DNA of 64,000 nucleotides from Cephalopachus bancanus (GCA_027257055.1 JAPVLO010000384.1:434001-498000); one strand, 5' to 3'. Shown: positions 10,774 through 21,860, counted from the first letter of the stretch. Notes: a model not told the origin generated them from the sequence alone. Numbers and translations: made by a program.

Positions 10774-11085
10774 TAGGCCGGGTTTGGTGGCTCAGCCTGT
10801 AATCCCAGCAATTTGGGAGGCCGAGGCAAGTGGATTGCCTGAACCCATGGGTTCAAGACCAACCTGGGCAATTTGGCGAGACCTCATCTCTACAATAAAT
10901 CAAAAATGAGCCGGGCGTGATGGTGCGCACCTGTAGTTCCAGCTACTTGGAAGGCTGAGGCGGAAGGATTACCGGAGCCCAGCAGGTTGAGGCTGCGGTG
11001 GCCGGGAGCGGCCACTGCACTCCAGTCTAGGCAACTGAGTGAGACTCCAATTCGAAAAAAATAATTAATTAATTAATTAAATTAA
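10774..11085 (+). mobile_element. Alu SINE, intermediate lemur type
   Basis: Carries CTCAGCCTGTAATCCC and GGGAGCGGCCACTGCACTCC of the younger type, but retains older left-arm bases. The tail is an AATT-rich microsatellite. Confidence 0.92.
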
Positions 11086-11406
11086 ATATTTAATTAAAGA
11101 ACATAACTCTTTCTAACTTGGATTTGGCAAAAACAAAAAGAGAATATACACAAGTAAGAGACAATGATTTGTGATGGTATCTATTTTTAATTTTTTATTA
11201 TTATTTAATAAAATTGTTTTACAATAGATACATATTTGTTAGCACCAAATTATAAATTTTTTAATTATTGTTGTAATAAATTTGTTTTATAATAAATGCA
11301 TATTTGTAAGCACCAAATTATAAATTTTTAAATTTCATGGTGTATAGTACTGATTCCATTTTTTAAAATGTGAACTTTTGAAAATCACAGATAGACCACC
11401 CATCAA
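11086..11406. other. AT-rich DNA between two retroelements
   Basis: No gene. Contains a tandem duplication annotated separately. Confidence 0.5.
11207..11342. repeat. Tandem duplication, 68-bp unit x2
   Basis: Units at 11207-11274 and 11275-11342 share ATTTGT-AGCACCAAATTA and flanking AT-rich bases, with about 15% divergence. Family unknown. Confidence 0.7.
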
Positions 11407-11422
11407 TAGAAACTCTAGGTTT

Positions 11423-12422
11423 TCACAGAGAAATGCACATCAAAACCACATTAAGATACCACCTAATGCCAGTAAGAATGGCCATCATTAGCCTGTAATT
11501 CTGCGCTTTGGGAGGCTGAAGTGAGTGGATTGCCTGAGCCCGCAGGTTGGAGACCCGCCTGGGCAACTTGGCAAGACCTCATCTCTACAATAAATCAAAA
11601 AATTAGCCGGGCGTGGTAGCACACACCTACAGTTCCAGCTACTGGAAGGCTGAGGCGGAAGGATCGCTGGAGCCCAGCAGGTCGAGGCTGCGGTGGCCGG
11701 GAGGAGCCGCTGCACTCCAGTCTGGGCGGCAGAGTGAGACTCCAACTCAAAAAATAAATAAATAAATAAATAAAACAAACAACAGGCGCTGGCGAGGACG
11801 TGGAGAAAAATAAATGCTTCTGCACTGCTGGTGGGAATGCAAACTAGTGCAACCTCTTTGGAAGACAGTGTGGCGATTTCTGAAAGAACTAGAAATTGAC
11901 CTTCCCTATGATCCAGCAATTTCCCTATTGGGAATATACCCGGAGGAACTCAAATCATTCTGCAAAAAAGATACCTGCACACATATGTTTGTTGCAGCTC
12001 TATTCACAATAGCAAAAACACAGAACCAACTGTGTTGCCCATTGAAGCTGGACTGGATTTTTTAAAATGTGGTACATATACATGATGGACTATTATGCAG
12101 CCATAAATAAGGACAAACATATGGACTTCACAGCAACTTGAATGGATTTGGAGTCTATCATACTCAGTGATCTATCACAGAAACATAGAACTGAGTTCCA
12201 TATGTTCTCATTCATAGGCTGAACTTGAACAATTACAATGCTATAAGAAAGCGTTTGGCAGTAATGGAAAACTGTCAAGGGATGGGGGATGGGACTGGCA
12301 GTTGAAGGAAACTGCCAAGGGAGGGAGGGGCATACCTCATCAACAAGGGTACCTACATGATCAATATTTATATACCTAGCCCTGAAATGTACCCCACATC
12401 TTTATAATAAAAATTTAAAAAA
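11423..12422 (+). mobile_element. L1 LINE, 5'-truncated, modern lineage, split by an Alu
   Basis: The last ~480 bases of ORF2 plus the 3' UTR. A frame at 11814-12065 encodes the ORF2 C-terminal region (HCWWECKLVQPLWKTVWRF). Target duplications AGAAACTCTAGGTT lie at 11408-11421 and 12423-12436. An Alu interrupts it at 11490-11773. Confidence 0.94.
11490..11773 (+). mobile_element. Alu SINE, young type B, inside the L1
   Basis: Starts GCCTGTAATTCTGCGCTTTG, missing the first ~22 bases. Type-B marks: GTGAGTGGATTGCC, GAGACCCGCC, CAGTCTGGGC. The tail is AAAT-repeated. Confidence 0.93.
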
Positions 12423-12436
12423 AGAAACTCTAGGTT

Positions 12437-12920
12437 CTCTTTTTGCCGTTTTGCAAGCTAGCCATCACATAAGAAGTGTGACTACCCTGAATCCACTATG
12501 CTGTAAGAAGTCCAAGTCAAGATCTTAGAGGATTTGATGCGACATTGGAAGAGAAAAGACCAAAGAACGCCAAGGCTTCAGACATGTGAGCAAAAAAGAC
12601 ATCTTTGACCTCCAGCTCAATTAAAGGTAGCTACAGGCCCAGTTGCCATCTGAAGACAACCATGTGAGAAACCTCAAAGAAGAGCCGCCCTGCTGAGCCC
12701 AGCCAACCCACAGAACTCTGACATGTGATCATAAAGCACCGTGAAAGGCCCAAAGTTATGAAGTGGCTTATTAGCAGTAAGAGATAACTGAGTATGCTAG
12801 CTACATGATCTTGTTAAACTACTCCATCAGAGTCTCAGTTTCTCCAGGTGTCAAAAAAGAGACACAAAATTAACTCTTTCGTATCTTTCATGCAAAAAAA
12901 AAAAAAAAAAGAAGAAGAAA
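12437..12920 (+). mobile_element. Poly(A)-tailed retrocopy containing MLT1-like LTR sequence
   Basis: About 460 bases ending in a 20-base A tail, bounded by AGAAACTCTAGGTTCT at 12423-12438 and 12921-12936. The interior (CCAACCCACAGAACTCTGAC, then AGTAAGAGATAACTGAGTA) resembles the 3' half of an MLT1-type LTR. Probably an L1-mobilised copy of a transcript that contained an LTR. No coding frame. Confidence 0.65.
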
Positions 12921-13178
12921 AGAAACTCTAGGTTCTATGCTGGAATCCAGTTCCCTTAAACACTGGCTCTGGAAGTAAGAGTGGGAGCAGTGTGGAGACA
13001 AGGTCAGGTAATGGAAGGGACTGGATTTAGAGTCAAACCCACGTGCACTGAGCACCAGCTTTCCTGCCACTGGTTGTGAGGACTTGAGAAGTTTCCTTCA
13101 CCCTTGAGGACCAAGAAGCTTGGGGAGTCTCGCCTGATAAGGACTCCCCAGATGGCTTTTCTTTACTCTATCATCCTA

Positions 13179-13613
13179 TGTACTGAAGTTTGTTTTCCAA
13201 CCTGACTCAGGCAAATAAAGAAGGACATCAAAACATTTTATGACCCTGCAAAGTCATCTTTTGGAGACTCCCAGACCCCAGGCACCCTGTCCTCTACTGA
13301 TTCCCAAAACTCCTTAGATAAGAACTACAAACTGTGTCAAAAAATCCTTAAACCCCCCCTATAACCTGCAAGCCCCTGCATGGAAATGTCCCTCCTTCCC
13401 AGACAGAACCAATGAAAAGCTTGCACGTATTGATTTATGGTTTTGAAAATTCTGCCTTCCTAAAGTGTATATAATCAAACTATAATTTGACTAACTCACG
13501 CACATATTCTTAGGACCTCCCGAGGAAGGTGTTCTCAGGCCTACGGTCACTCATATTGGCCAGAATAAACCATTTAAAAATATTTTACAGAGTTCAGCAT
13601 CTTTTCATCAACA
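13179..13613 (+). mobile_element. ERV1-like solo LTR
   Basis: TATATAA at 13468-13474 and AATAAA at 13564-13569 are spaced as in an LTR. The run CCTGCAAGCCCCTGC and GACCTCC(C)GAGG near the 3' part recall MER4-group LTRs. Ends near ATCAACA. No matching internal region, so a solo LTR; exact family uncertain. Confidence 0.6.
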
Positions 13614-14855
13614 CCTTGGAGAGTCTGAGTTTCCTCATTTGGGAAACAAGGATAATTATAGCAACAACCGCACTGCCTGGTTATTATAAGTGAGTAAAGG
13701 TTGACATTGAAGACAAAGATCTCCACTCTCAAAGTTTCCAGATGTTCATCTCTATATGTTTTAAGGTACTTTTTATCCTGTAATATCTAGTTCCAATATC
13801 ATGTTAATAGTGGAGCCCTGTAGTCTTGATAATAATGGCTCAACAGATCTGAAAGGCAATCTTAATTTTTCGGTGATTTAAGTGTTGATAAATGCATTTA
13901 GCTTGTTTCCACTTAGCCAAGTCATGAATCTAACTTCAAAAATCCAATAATCTCATTCAAACCTGTTACTAATTTTCAAATCCCAAATACCACGGCATTA
14001 GCATAACATTTATCAGAGGTCATTAATGAACCAAAACCAACAGCAAAAATAAAATTTTCAAAAATGTTTTAATGGAATAAATTAATGGATGGAAACTCTT
14101 ACCATAGCTACCGTCACCGCCTTCCAAAAGCTTCTGGGCATTGTATTTTGCTGAAAAACTTCAAGGTGGAAGATTTTAGAAACCGTGTCTCTGTTTTGAA
14201 GTGCACAAAGGAAAACTGTGTTCGAATTGTCCTTCCCAGCTCAAGAGTAAAACAAAAAATAACAGCATGCGAATATTCTCCTGCGGTTCTCAGTGTCTCC
14301 TGGCCACGCATCCCATCCGCCGGCCTCAGTCATCTCGTCGGGGTGTGGGACGCATTGTCTCCCACCACAGCTCACTCTTTATTTAGACAGACGGGAGACT
14401 CAGAAAAACAAGGAGGCCGTTTTTGTTCCCTTACTCGTGGGAGTCAAGTATGCGTGGAGGAAATGTTTGTCGTGCTCACCACATTTTTGTCACATGCTTG
14501 TCTCTTGAAGCCAGGACACAGCCGATGACCAGCAGGCGAGCTGTCGGGATGCAGGACATGCCCCCTGCCACCCACCCTCCCTGCAACAGGCCCATCGGGA
14601 CAGGCTTTCCGGCAACCCATGACAGGCCAAGTCTGCTCCCTGTTCATTCCCTACAGCTCTTAGCATGTTTATTCCAGTTTGTACATCTCTCAAGACCCAC
14701 GTCAAGCCACCCTCACTCACCAGACTTTCCTGGGGCTCAGGGCTCACATGAGCACCTTCTGAATGCCCACAGTGGCTCTCACCCGGTCTCCCCTTCGGCA
14801 TCTAACAAACGTTGCTTTGTGCTTTCCCTGTGTCAAGCAGCCATGTCTTTTTCTT
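13614..14855. other. Unique DNA with open frames of unknown status
   Basis: The longest repeat-poor stretch of the first 15 kb. Overlapping plus-strand frames at 14085-14528 (147 codons) and 14423-14875 (150 codons) carry no recognised domain, no Kozak-like start and no intron signals, and the second runs into an Alu T tail. Treated as non-coding. Confidence 0.4.
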
Positions 14856-15150
14856 TTCTTTTTTTTTTTTTTTGAGTTGGTCTCACTCTGTCACCCAGGC
14901 TAAAGGGCAGTGACATGCTCTTGGCCACTGTAGCCTTGACTGCTGGACTCAGGTGGATCTTTCCGCCTCAGCCTTCCGAGTAGCTGGAGCTACAGGCACA
15001 CGCCACCATGCTTGGTTAATTTTTTTTTAATAGAGATGAGATTTCGCCAAGTTGCCTAGGCTGGTCTCGAACCTGTGGGCTCAGGCAATCCTCTCACTTT
15101 GGTCTCCCAAAGTGCTGGGATTTTAAGTGTGAGCCACTGCACTCGGCCTC
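14856..15150 (-). mobile_element. Alu SINE, lemur-type
   Basis: T tail and GAGTTGGTCTCACTCTG (AGT lost). Linker region TTTTTAATAGAGATGAG is altered. Ends CACTGCACTCGGCC. Confidence 0.91.
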
Positions 15151-15595
15151 CTTTTTAGAATCCACCTTTGACTCCAGTTGGAAAACAGTAGCTGTGGTAC
15201 TGTGGAGCAAAAATAATGATTATGTCTGCCGTAGACTGTGTTACTGTTTGCAATTATTCATGCTCTCCTTTGTGAATAAAATACATTTCTCCCATCCAAT
15301 TGACTTGATTTGAGCTTGGACATGTGATTTGCTTTGACCAGTAGAATATTCGCTTTATAACACTTTCAAAAACCAGCTCATAGGGGGATTACAAGATTGT
15401 GCCTTCTGCCCTGAGAAAAGCAGGTCACACACAAGGCTCTGCCCTTCATTTTTATTTTTTGAGTTGGGGTCTCACTCTGTCACCCCCAGCTGGGGTGCAG
15501 TAGCACAATCATGGCTTGCCGGAGTCCAGCTCCAGCTGGGTTCAGGGTACCCCAAATGTGGAGACGGCATCAGCAATTGGGGGGAAGAAGAAAGA

Positions 15596-15630
15596 GAGAA
15601 AGAGAGAGAGAGAGAGAGAGGAAGAAAGAG
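15596..15630. repeat. (GA)n / purine-rich simple repeat inside the LTR
   Basis: GA-repeated tract in the R/U5 end of the minus-strand LTR (CT-rich on its sense strand). Confidence 0.8.
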
Positions 15631-15658
15631 ACTGGACCCCTGTCTAGTGCAGAAGCCA

Positions 15659-15688
15659 TTTATTGGGAATTACAACAGGTCTTTTATA
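15659..15688 (-). promoter_or_regulatory. LTR TATA box and poly(A) signal
   Basis: On the minus strand TATAAAA (15688-15682) is followed by AATAAA (15664-15659). The close spacing, with the poly(A) signal just downstream of the TATA box, is seen in class II LTRs. Confidence 0.6.
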
Positions 15689-15795
15689 CACAGTTAGGTG
15701 TGTGAGGGGTGTTCCCCACCCACCAGATGTTCTTTCAGTTATAATCCCATAACAGATGTTAAACCTAATCCATGAAACCTTAATCCATGACTGCC

Positions 15796-15861
15796 TTTAA
15801 ACCCTTTTCATACTGCCTATAAACCCTTTTCATATTGCCTATAAACCCTTTCCATACTAAT
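15796..15861. repeat. 22-bp direct repeat x3 in the LTR U3
   Basis: Units start at 15796, 15818 and 15840, each with TATAAACCCTTTTCATA or a close variant. Position upstream of the LTR TATA box would suit an enhancer repeat, which is inference. Confidence 0.8.
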
Positions 15862-16544
15862 ACCAAGTTAAACAATTCTATAGAGACTTAAGTACTTACT
15901 TTACAAACGAAAGTGGCCCATCCCAGAATGTTTGGAATGTGGCCCAGTCCAAAGTTCACAGTGGGCTACCTGCAAGTTATCCAGCTGCATTCTTTCAGCA
16001 AAATGGCTGTCTTCTAAAACTATATTCTACAATTTACACCTTCAATAAATCCTAAGATCATGACCCAGAAGCCTGTGACCAATACTAAGGCTCTTAGATG
16101 TGACACGAGTTTGAATTATAAGTTGTGTGAAAGCCAAAACTGCAGTTTGCGGAAGAATGGGAGCAATGAGCTTCTAAAGTTAGCTTGTGTTCATCCCGGT
16201 CTCAGAGTTTTTATGTTTTGAGCTCACAGGAGTTTAATCTGGTTAGTGCTGAGTAGAAAGGGGGAGGAAATGGGGTCAATAGCTCCCGAACACATCCTAG
16301 TGGTCTCGGGGTCAACAGCCCTTCCTGATCCCTAATGCTCAGTGGGCCTCCATGGCCGGCTCCCAACAATGGCTCACTGCAGCCTCCACCACCTGGGCTC
16401 AGGCAATCCTTCCACCTCAGCCTCCCAAGTAGTTGGGAACTACCAGTGTGCACCACCACACCTGGCTAATTTTTCTATTTTCTGAAGAAGCGGGATCTCT
16501 CTATGTGGCCCAGTCTGATCTGGAGTCCCTGGGCACTGTTGTAA

Positions 16545-17027
16545 CTGGAGTGCAAGAAAAGAGTCACTCCACACTGAGAATCAAATTTTTGAGTCCTTTA
16601 ATAGCTGGCAGTCAAGAGGAGACTTATGTCTTCAAATGTTCTTGAACCTCGAATGCAGCAAATAAGGGCAAAACCCACAAATGGGTTATGTAGCAAGGGA
16701 GTGAGGAAACAAGGAACTAAAAACAAAAGGGAGCAAAATATCAGAACAAAATATGGGGATGTGGCATGGGGAATTTTGCAAGGAACAATTTCTTGGTGCA
16801 ATATTTGATTTTAACGAACAAAGCATACAATTACACAAGACAGCTCAGGGGGAACAAGGATGTGGGTCTGTGGTCAGGGGAACGTTATGACAATTACACA
16901 CACACACTGGGGGGTTATTCCTAAGTCAGGCAAGCAGCTAAGCTAGAGTGTGGCAGAGAGGGGCTGATAACAGTTAAGGGTATTCCTTTATGAACTGGTT
17001 TCGTCCCTCTGCAGAACAATTTAGCAA
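16545..17027 (-). mobile_element. Unclassified LTR-like remnant
   Basis: Adjoins the truncated AluJ at TGTAACTGGAGTGC. The minus strand shows ATTAAAGGACTC near 16600, a possible poly(A) signal, and ends in TTACA. No second boundary found. Could be another old element. Confidence 0.3.
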
Positions 17028-17029
17028 TA

Positions 17030-17225
17030 CTTATCAAAAGCATTAAAAATATTTGTAACTTAGCTCTCACAAAAACCCTTTTCTAGAGATTTATTCAAAG
17101 AGATGCAGCTAGAGACATATAAAGTTGTTTGCCAATGTGTTATATAATAGTGGAAAACAACCAGAAATTAGCTAATGGATAAGTAAATTATATACATCTG
17201 CAGGACACGCCACCTATGCAGTCAT
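17030..17225 (+). mobile_element. Ancient L1M-type ORF2 3' fragment
   Basis: TAGTGGAAAACAACCAG, GGATAAGTAAATTATATACA and ATGCAGTCATTAAATG follow the order seen at the ORF2 end of old L1M elements. Confidence 0.55.
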
Positions 17226-17231
17226 TAAATG

Positions 17232-17232
<1 letters not shown>

Positions 17233-17272
<40 letters not shown>

Positions 17273-17280
17273 TTTTTTTT
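17233..17280. repeat. (TA)n followed by (T)n
   Basis: A TA repeat runs into about 27 Ts, then a very short antisense Alu left-arm piece (GTAGAGACAAGGTCTTGCC). Confidence 0.85.
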
Positions 17281-17308
17281 GGTAGAGACAAGGTCTTGCC
17301 AAGTATTC

Positions 17309-17610
17309 CTAACTGGGCTCAGTGGCTCAGCCTGTAATCCCAGCGCTTTGGGAGGCTGAGGTGAGTGAATTGCCTAAGCCCGTGGGTTTGTGTCCCGCCT
17401 GGGCAACTTGGCAAGACCTCATCTCTATAATAAATCAAAAATTAGCCAGGTGTGGTAGCGTGCACCTGTAGTTCTGGCTACTTGGAAGGTTGAGGTGGAA
17501 GGATTGCCGGAGCCCAGCAGGTCGACGTTGCGGCATCCGGGAGCATGCCGGGAGCACTGCACTCCAGTCTGGGTGATGAAGTGAGACTCCAACTCAAAAA
17601 AAAAAATAAA
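17309..17610 (+). mobile_element. Alu SINE, young type B, with TSD
   Basis: Flanked by AAGTATTCCT at 17299-17308 and 17611-17620. Carries GTGAGTGAATTGCC and TCCCGCCTGGGC. A small duplication (GCATGCCGGGAGCACTGC) lies in the right arm. Confidence 0.93.
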
Positions 17611-17611
17611 G

Positions 17612-17973
17612 TATTCCTTTTGGAGATCAATCAGCAAGCTCCAAAAACCCGCAAGACAGGTTTTGCTTGAGAAAACCAAATAACCAAAGATGACTTTCCT
17701 GGAGATGTGAGAGAGTGACCAATTCACAATCGTAACCCAAATCCTCTCTTTATGAAGTTATCGGTTTACAACCCCTGCTTGCTATGCATATCCTGGAGAC
17801 AAGACCATCTGTTCTGAGTACAACTTTGTAAATTCCAAAGAAAATGTATAGCCACTCAACCAACCCCCTCCCTTACCTAAACTAAGGTATAAGACCCCTC
17901 TCCTCCCTCCCAGAGGATTTTAGCAAAATGGAGTTGCTTATGTCAAGCAAGCTACTGTAACCCAAGGAGAGAT
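17612..17973 (-). mobile_element. ERV1-like LTR remnant
   Basis: The minus strand starts TGTGCTAAAATATCTC and has AAGCAACTCCATTTTGC, an ERV1 LTR-like block. Flanks on both sides are pieces of an antisense Alu left arm missing about 35 bases between them, so it probably inserted in that Alu with a small loss. Confidence 0.45.
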
Positions 17974-17977
17974 ATTT

Positions 17978-18052
17978 TAGCACAAGCAATCCTCCCTCCT
18001 CAGCCTCCCAAAGTGCTGGGATTGCAGGCATGAGCCAATGCACCTGGCCTTT
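17978..18052 (-). mobile_element. Old Alu left-arm remnant
   Basis: CAAGCAATCCTCC to GCACCTGGCC: the 5' part of an antisense Alu. It may be the far half of the fragment at 17281-17303. Confidence 0.75.
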
Positions 18053-18548
18053 CCTTTAGTTTAGGTCCCAAAATAAGGAGATTTAGGAAGCAGATTCAGC
18101 CTGCAGTCACAGCATCTGACCAGTAGTTGACAACATAAGCCTGAGGCAAGAAATAAATATCTGTTATTGACAATCACTAAGAACCTGAGATTGTTACGCA
18201 ATGAAGACTGACTGATCAAATGCCAATATTTTGCATGCACTATGTCATGCATCCACAATGTCTCATTTAACTGATGCATAATCCTATGTGTTGTGTACTT
18301 AATATGCCCATTTATAGTTCATACAACTTATGCAAATCTTGTTCTACTCAGCCTTAAGGGTGAAACCATATTACAGTCAGTGAGGGGTGAGGGAACCTGG
18401 CAAATTACCAAGGACTTACATAAATATACAATTTCTGACATATTTATAATAGTTAACTATAAAAGAAAAAAATTAACTATACAAATGATACAAAGACTGA
18501 GTGCCTCTGCTGGTTGAAAACTCTTCTCATAGTAATACATCAAATAAG
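18053..18548. other. AT-rich unique DNA
   Basis: About 500 bases without a recognised repeat or gene. Confidence 0.45.
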
Positions 18549-18561
18549 CCTAATTATTTCT

Positions 18562-18866
<305 letters not shown>

Positions 18867-19067
18867 CCTAATTATTTCTAACATCTCTTTTTTTATAGTA
18901 TAGTTAAAAGAACAAACCTTTGTGATTTTTCAAGGAACCCTCTGAGAAGTCTCAAAGATCATTTTAGGTATAAAAGATCCCTTGGTAGTTTCATTTATTT
19001 TCCTAAATTTAGGGTGCAGATTTGGAAAGGCAAAATCAGGAGTTGTTCAGAAGAAATGTGTGCACTT

Positions 19068-19400
19068 AGGCCGGGTGCAGTGGCTCACGCCTGTCATCCC
19101 AGCACTTTGAGAGGCTGAGGCGAGAGATTGCCTGAGCCCGCGGGTTCGAGACCAGCCTGGGCAACTTGGTGGTACCTCATCTCTACAATAAATCCCCAAA
19201 AAATGAAACAAGATAAATTAGCTGGATGTGGTGGCGCATGCCGTGTTTCCAGCTATGTGGAAGGGTAAGGCAGAAGGATCACCTGAGTCCAGCAGGTCGA
19301 GGCTGCGGTGTCCATGAGTATGCCTCTGCACTCCACCCTGGGCGACAGAGACTCCAACTAAAAAAATGAGTGAATAAATAAATGAAGAAATAAATAATTT
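19068..19400 (+). mobile_element. Alu SINE, lemur-type
   Basis: Begins GGCCGGGTGCAGTGG. The linker is lengthened (CAATAAATCCCCAAAAAATG). The tail is an AAATG/AAAT-rich microsatellite. Confidence 0.92.
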
Positions 19401-19739
19401 TTAGAAACTTTCTTCGTGCAGGTAATAGTATTAATCAGTGAACCAAGGAAGCAAAGGCCATCACAACCAAGCACAGGATGTAAAACTGTAACCCTTTTCA
19501 AATCATGTGTTATAGACCAAGACAAAGTCCCATTCGAGGTTTCACATGTTAGAATAAATCGGCAGTTCAGGATTGCCTTTTGTACTCTTACCTTCTCACG
19601 AGTGTGACCTGAAGTTCTATATAAAGCCACCTGATGATGATATCACAGATGGAGGAGATTTGAGATGCAACTGTGTTCTATTTGCTGGATATCAAAGAGA
19701 TTTGCAATAATTTAAAACAATATAACTCTTCTTACTAAT

Positions 19740-20021
19740 TTTTTTTTTAAGTAGGGATCTCACTCTGCCGCCCAGGCTGGAGTGCAGGGGCACACTCATA
19801 GCCACTGAAGTCTTGACCTGCTGGGCTCAGGTGATCCTTCCACCTCAACCTTCCAAGTAGCTGGAACTACAGGCATGCCACCACACCCAGCTCGTTATTT
19901 TATTATAGAATTGAGGTCTCTTCAAGTTGCCCAGGCTGGTCTTGAACCCCTGAACTAAGACAATCCTCTCACCTCTGCCTCCCAAATTGCTGGGGCTACA
20001 GGTGTGAGCCACCACGTCCTA
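19740..20021 (-). mobile_element. Alu SINE, lemur-type
   Basis: T tail, then AAGTAGGGATCTCACTCTG. The linker TTTTATTATAGAATTGAGG is mutated. Ends CACCACGTCCTACC. Confidence 0.9.
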
Positions 20022-20517
20022 CCATAGCACAACTTTCTACAGTCACACACATCCCTTTTACATCATAGAGTGGCAAACATGAACACATTCATTAAATAAC
20101 TCAAAGATCTGACATCTCTAATAGCATATAAAAAAACAAGTGAAAGCATAGAAACTTAATACAATGTCATCAAAATCTCAGAACTGTATCTTAGTCAAAT
20201 TACTTAGATATCCAATGATTACTCACAAATTAGCTTAACTGAATATTAGTTCAATATTTTAAGCTGCCCAAAGATTTCAGAAATTATGTGTTGACTAGCA
20301 CACTTCAAAAACTTTATTATTTATATAATAGATTGTCAAAATAATGATTTGATTTGATTGCATACAAATTTATATTTTTTGTAATCTTAAACATTATGGA
20401 GGAGTAATAATAGTTTAGCTTACTTGACTGAAAAACCTATATAAGTTTAGAAAAAATAAGCTCAAGTAAAATAAAATATGTAACTGCATTTTAACACTGA
20501 TAAATCTTGAAAATACA
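20022..20517. other. AT-rich unique DNA
   Basis: About 500 bases, very AT-rich, nothing recognised. Confidence 0.45.
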
Positions 20518-20528
20518 TATTTGTTATT

Positions 20529-20815
20529 GTCTTTTTTTCTTTTTTTTTTTGAGTTGGAGTCTCACTCTGTCACCCAGACTGGAGTGGCCGCTCCCGCAGC
20601 CTCGACCTGCTGGGCTCCGGCGATCCTTCCGCCTCAGCCTTCCAAGTAGCTGGAACTACAGGCGCACGCTACCACACCCGGCTAATTTTTTGATTTATTG
20701 TAGAGATGAGGTCTCGCCAAGTTGCCCAGGCAGGTCTCAAACCCACGGGCTCAGGCAATCCACTTACTTCAGTCTCCAAAAGCGCAGGATTACAGGCTGA
20801 GCCACCAAGCCCGGC
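20529..20815 (-). mobile_element. Alu SINE, young type B, with TSD
   Basis: Duplication TATTTGTTATT at 20518-20528 and 20816-20826. Type-B marks in antisense: CAGACTGGAGTGGCCGCTCC and CAATCCACTTAC. Lost ~20 bases near the start of the right arm. Confidence 0.94.
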
Positions 20816-21117
20816 TATTTGTTATTTTCTAATCAAAATTATTATACTAATCTCATCTGCAAGAGGGCTTCCTTAATTATGTGAGCTGGGATTCTTAAAA
20901 TATTCCTAAATTAGCAGTTTCTGTAAAAAAACAAAATTAAGCTTAGCACTTTTTAAATGTTAGAAGTTAGGCTGGGTATGATGGCTAACACCTGTAATCC
21001 CAGCAGTTTGGGAGACAGAGATAGGAAGATCATTTAAGCCCAGGAGTTTGAAACTAGTCTAGGCAACATGAAGAGACCCTGTCGTTACAAAAAAAATTTT
21101 TTTTAAATTAGCCAGCT

Positions 21118-21392
21118 GAGGCCAAGAACGGTGGATCACACTTGTCTTCCCAACAGTTTGAGAGATTGAGGCAGGAGAATTGCTTGAGCCCAGAAGTTTG
21201 AGCCTAGGCAACATAGCAAGACCTCGTCCCTACAAAAAAAATTTTTAAAGTAGCAGGGCGTGGTGGTGCACATTGGTAGTCCCAGCTACTTGAGACGCTG
21301 AGGCAGAAAGATTACCTGAGCCCAGGAAGTCAAGGTGGTCATGAGCCATTGTGTCACTACATTCCAGCCTGGGCCACACCGTGAAACTCCAA

Positions 21393-21447
<55 letters not shown>
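21118..21447 (+). mobile_element. Alu SINE nested in an AluJ
   Basis: Begins AGGCCAAGAACGGTGG and ends AAACTCCAACTC, directly continuous with a CA microsatellite that replaced its A tail. Confidence 0.87.
21395..21447. repeat. (CA)26 microsatellite
   Basis: Uninterrupted CA dinucleotides, grown from the 3' end of the nested Alu. Confidence 0.97.
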
Positions 21448-21450
<3 letters not shown>

Positions 21451-21860
21451 CCAGGTGTGGTAGGCATGCCCCCGTAGTCCCTGCTACTCAGGATGCTGAT
21501 GCAGGAGGATCACTTGAGCCCAAGAGTTGGAGGCTACGATAAACTGTGATCGTGCCACTGCACTCCAGCCTGAACGACAAAGCAAGACCCTGGTTCAAAA
21601 AATAAAACTAAAATAAAATGCTAGAGGTGAAAAAAAAATCATTATTTTATGGGCACGTCTTGCTTACAGAAGCCCTTATTTAACTCTGTAAGCCAATCAG
21701 AACAAAACTCCCTTAGTTTACAAAAGTTTGATCTAGTTGATGAGTACTCTCTGAAGGTAACAAGATATTTCATCCTCACAAAATGAGAAAGGGTCTTTCT
21801 GAATTATAGACACATGGACACAAAGACATCTAGGCACTGATGTATAGAAAACGTAATGCT

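Larger units (their letters stand above)
15517..16368 (-). mobile_element. Solo LTR, class II (ERV2-like)
   Basis: Read on the minus strand it runs from TGTTGGGAGCC to GGACTCCGGCA, so it has TG/CA ends, 852 bp. ATGGCT is duplicated at 15511-15516 and 16369-16374. A 6-bp duplication and a TGTTGGGAGC start fit class II (betaretrovirus-like, IAP-like) LTRs. No internal genes remain, so it is the product of LTR-LTR recombination. Confidence 0.85.
15448..16544 (-). mobile_element. Old AluJ-like SINE interrupted by an LTR
   Basis: The two parts are 15448-15516 and 16369-16544. They join in register at ATGGCT, which is duplicated around the LTR. The left arm is truncated near 16544. No lemur-type marks. 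Confidence 0.88.
20968..21610 (+). mobile_element. Old AluJ-like SINE interrupted by another Alu
   Basis: Left arm 20968-21117 and right arm 21448-21610. TAGCCAG is repeated at both junctions. Both arms lack lemur marks (GCATGCCCCCGTAGTCCC, TAAACTGTGATCGTGCC). Confidence 0.85.

Noticed and set aside
14085..14875. Two overlapping plus-strand frames of 147 and 150 codons
   Set aside because: In repeat-poor DNA but without domain, conserved motif, splice signals or a good start. The second runs into an Alu T tail. Conservation or RNA data would be needed.
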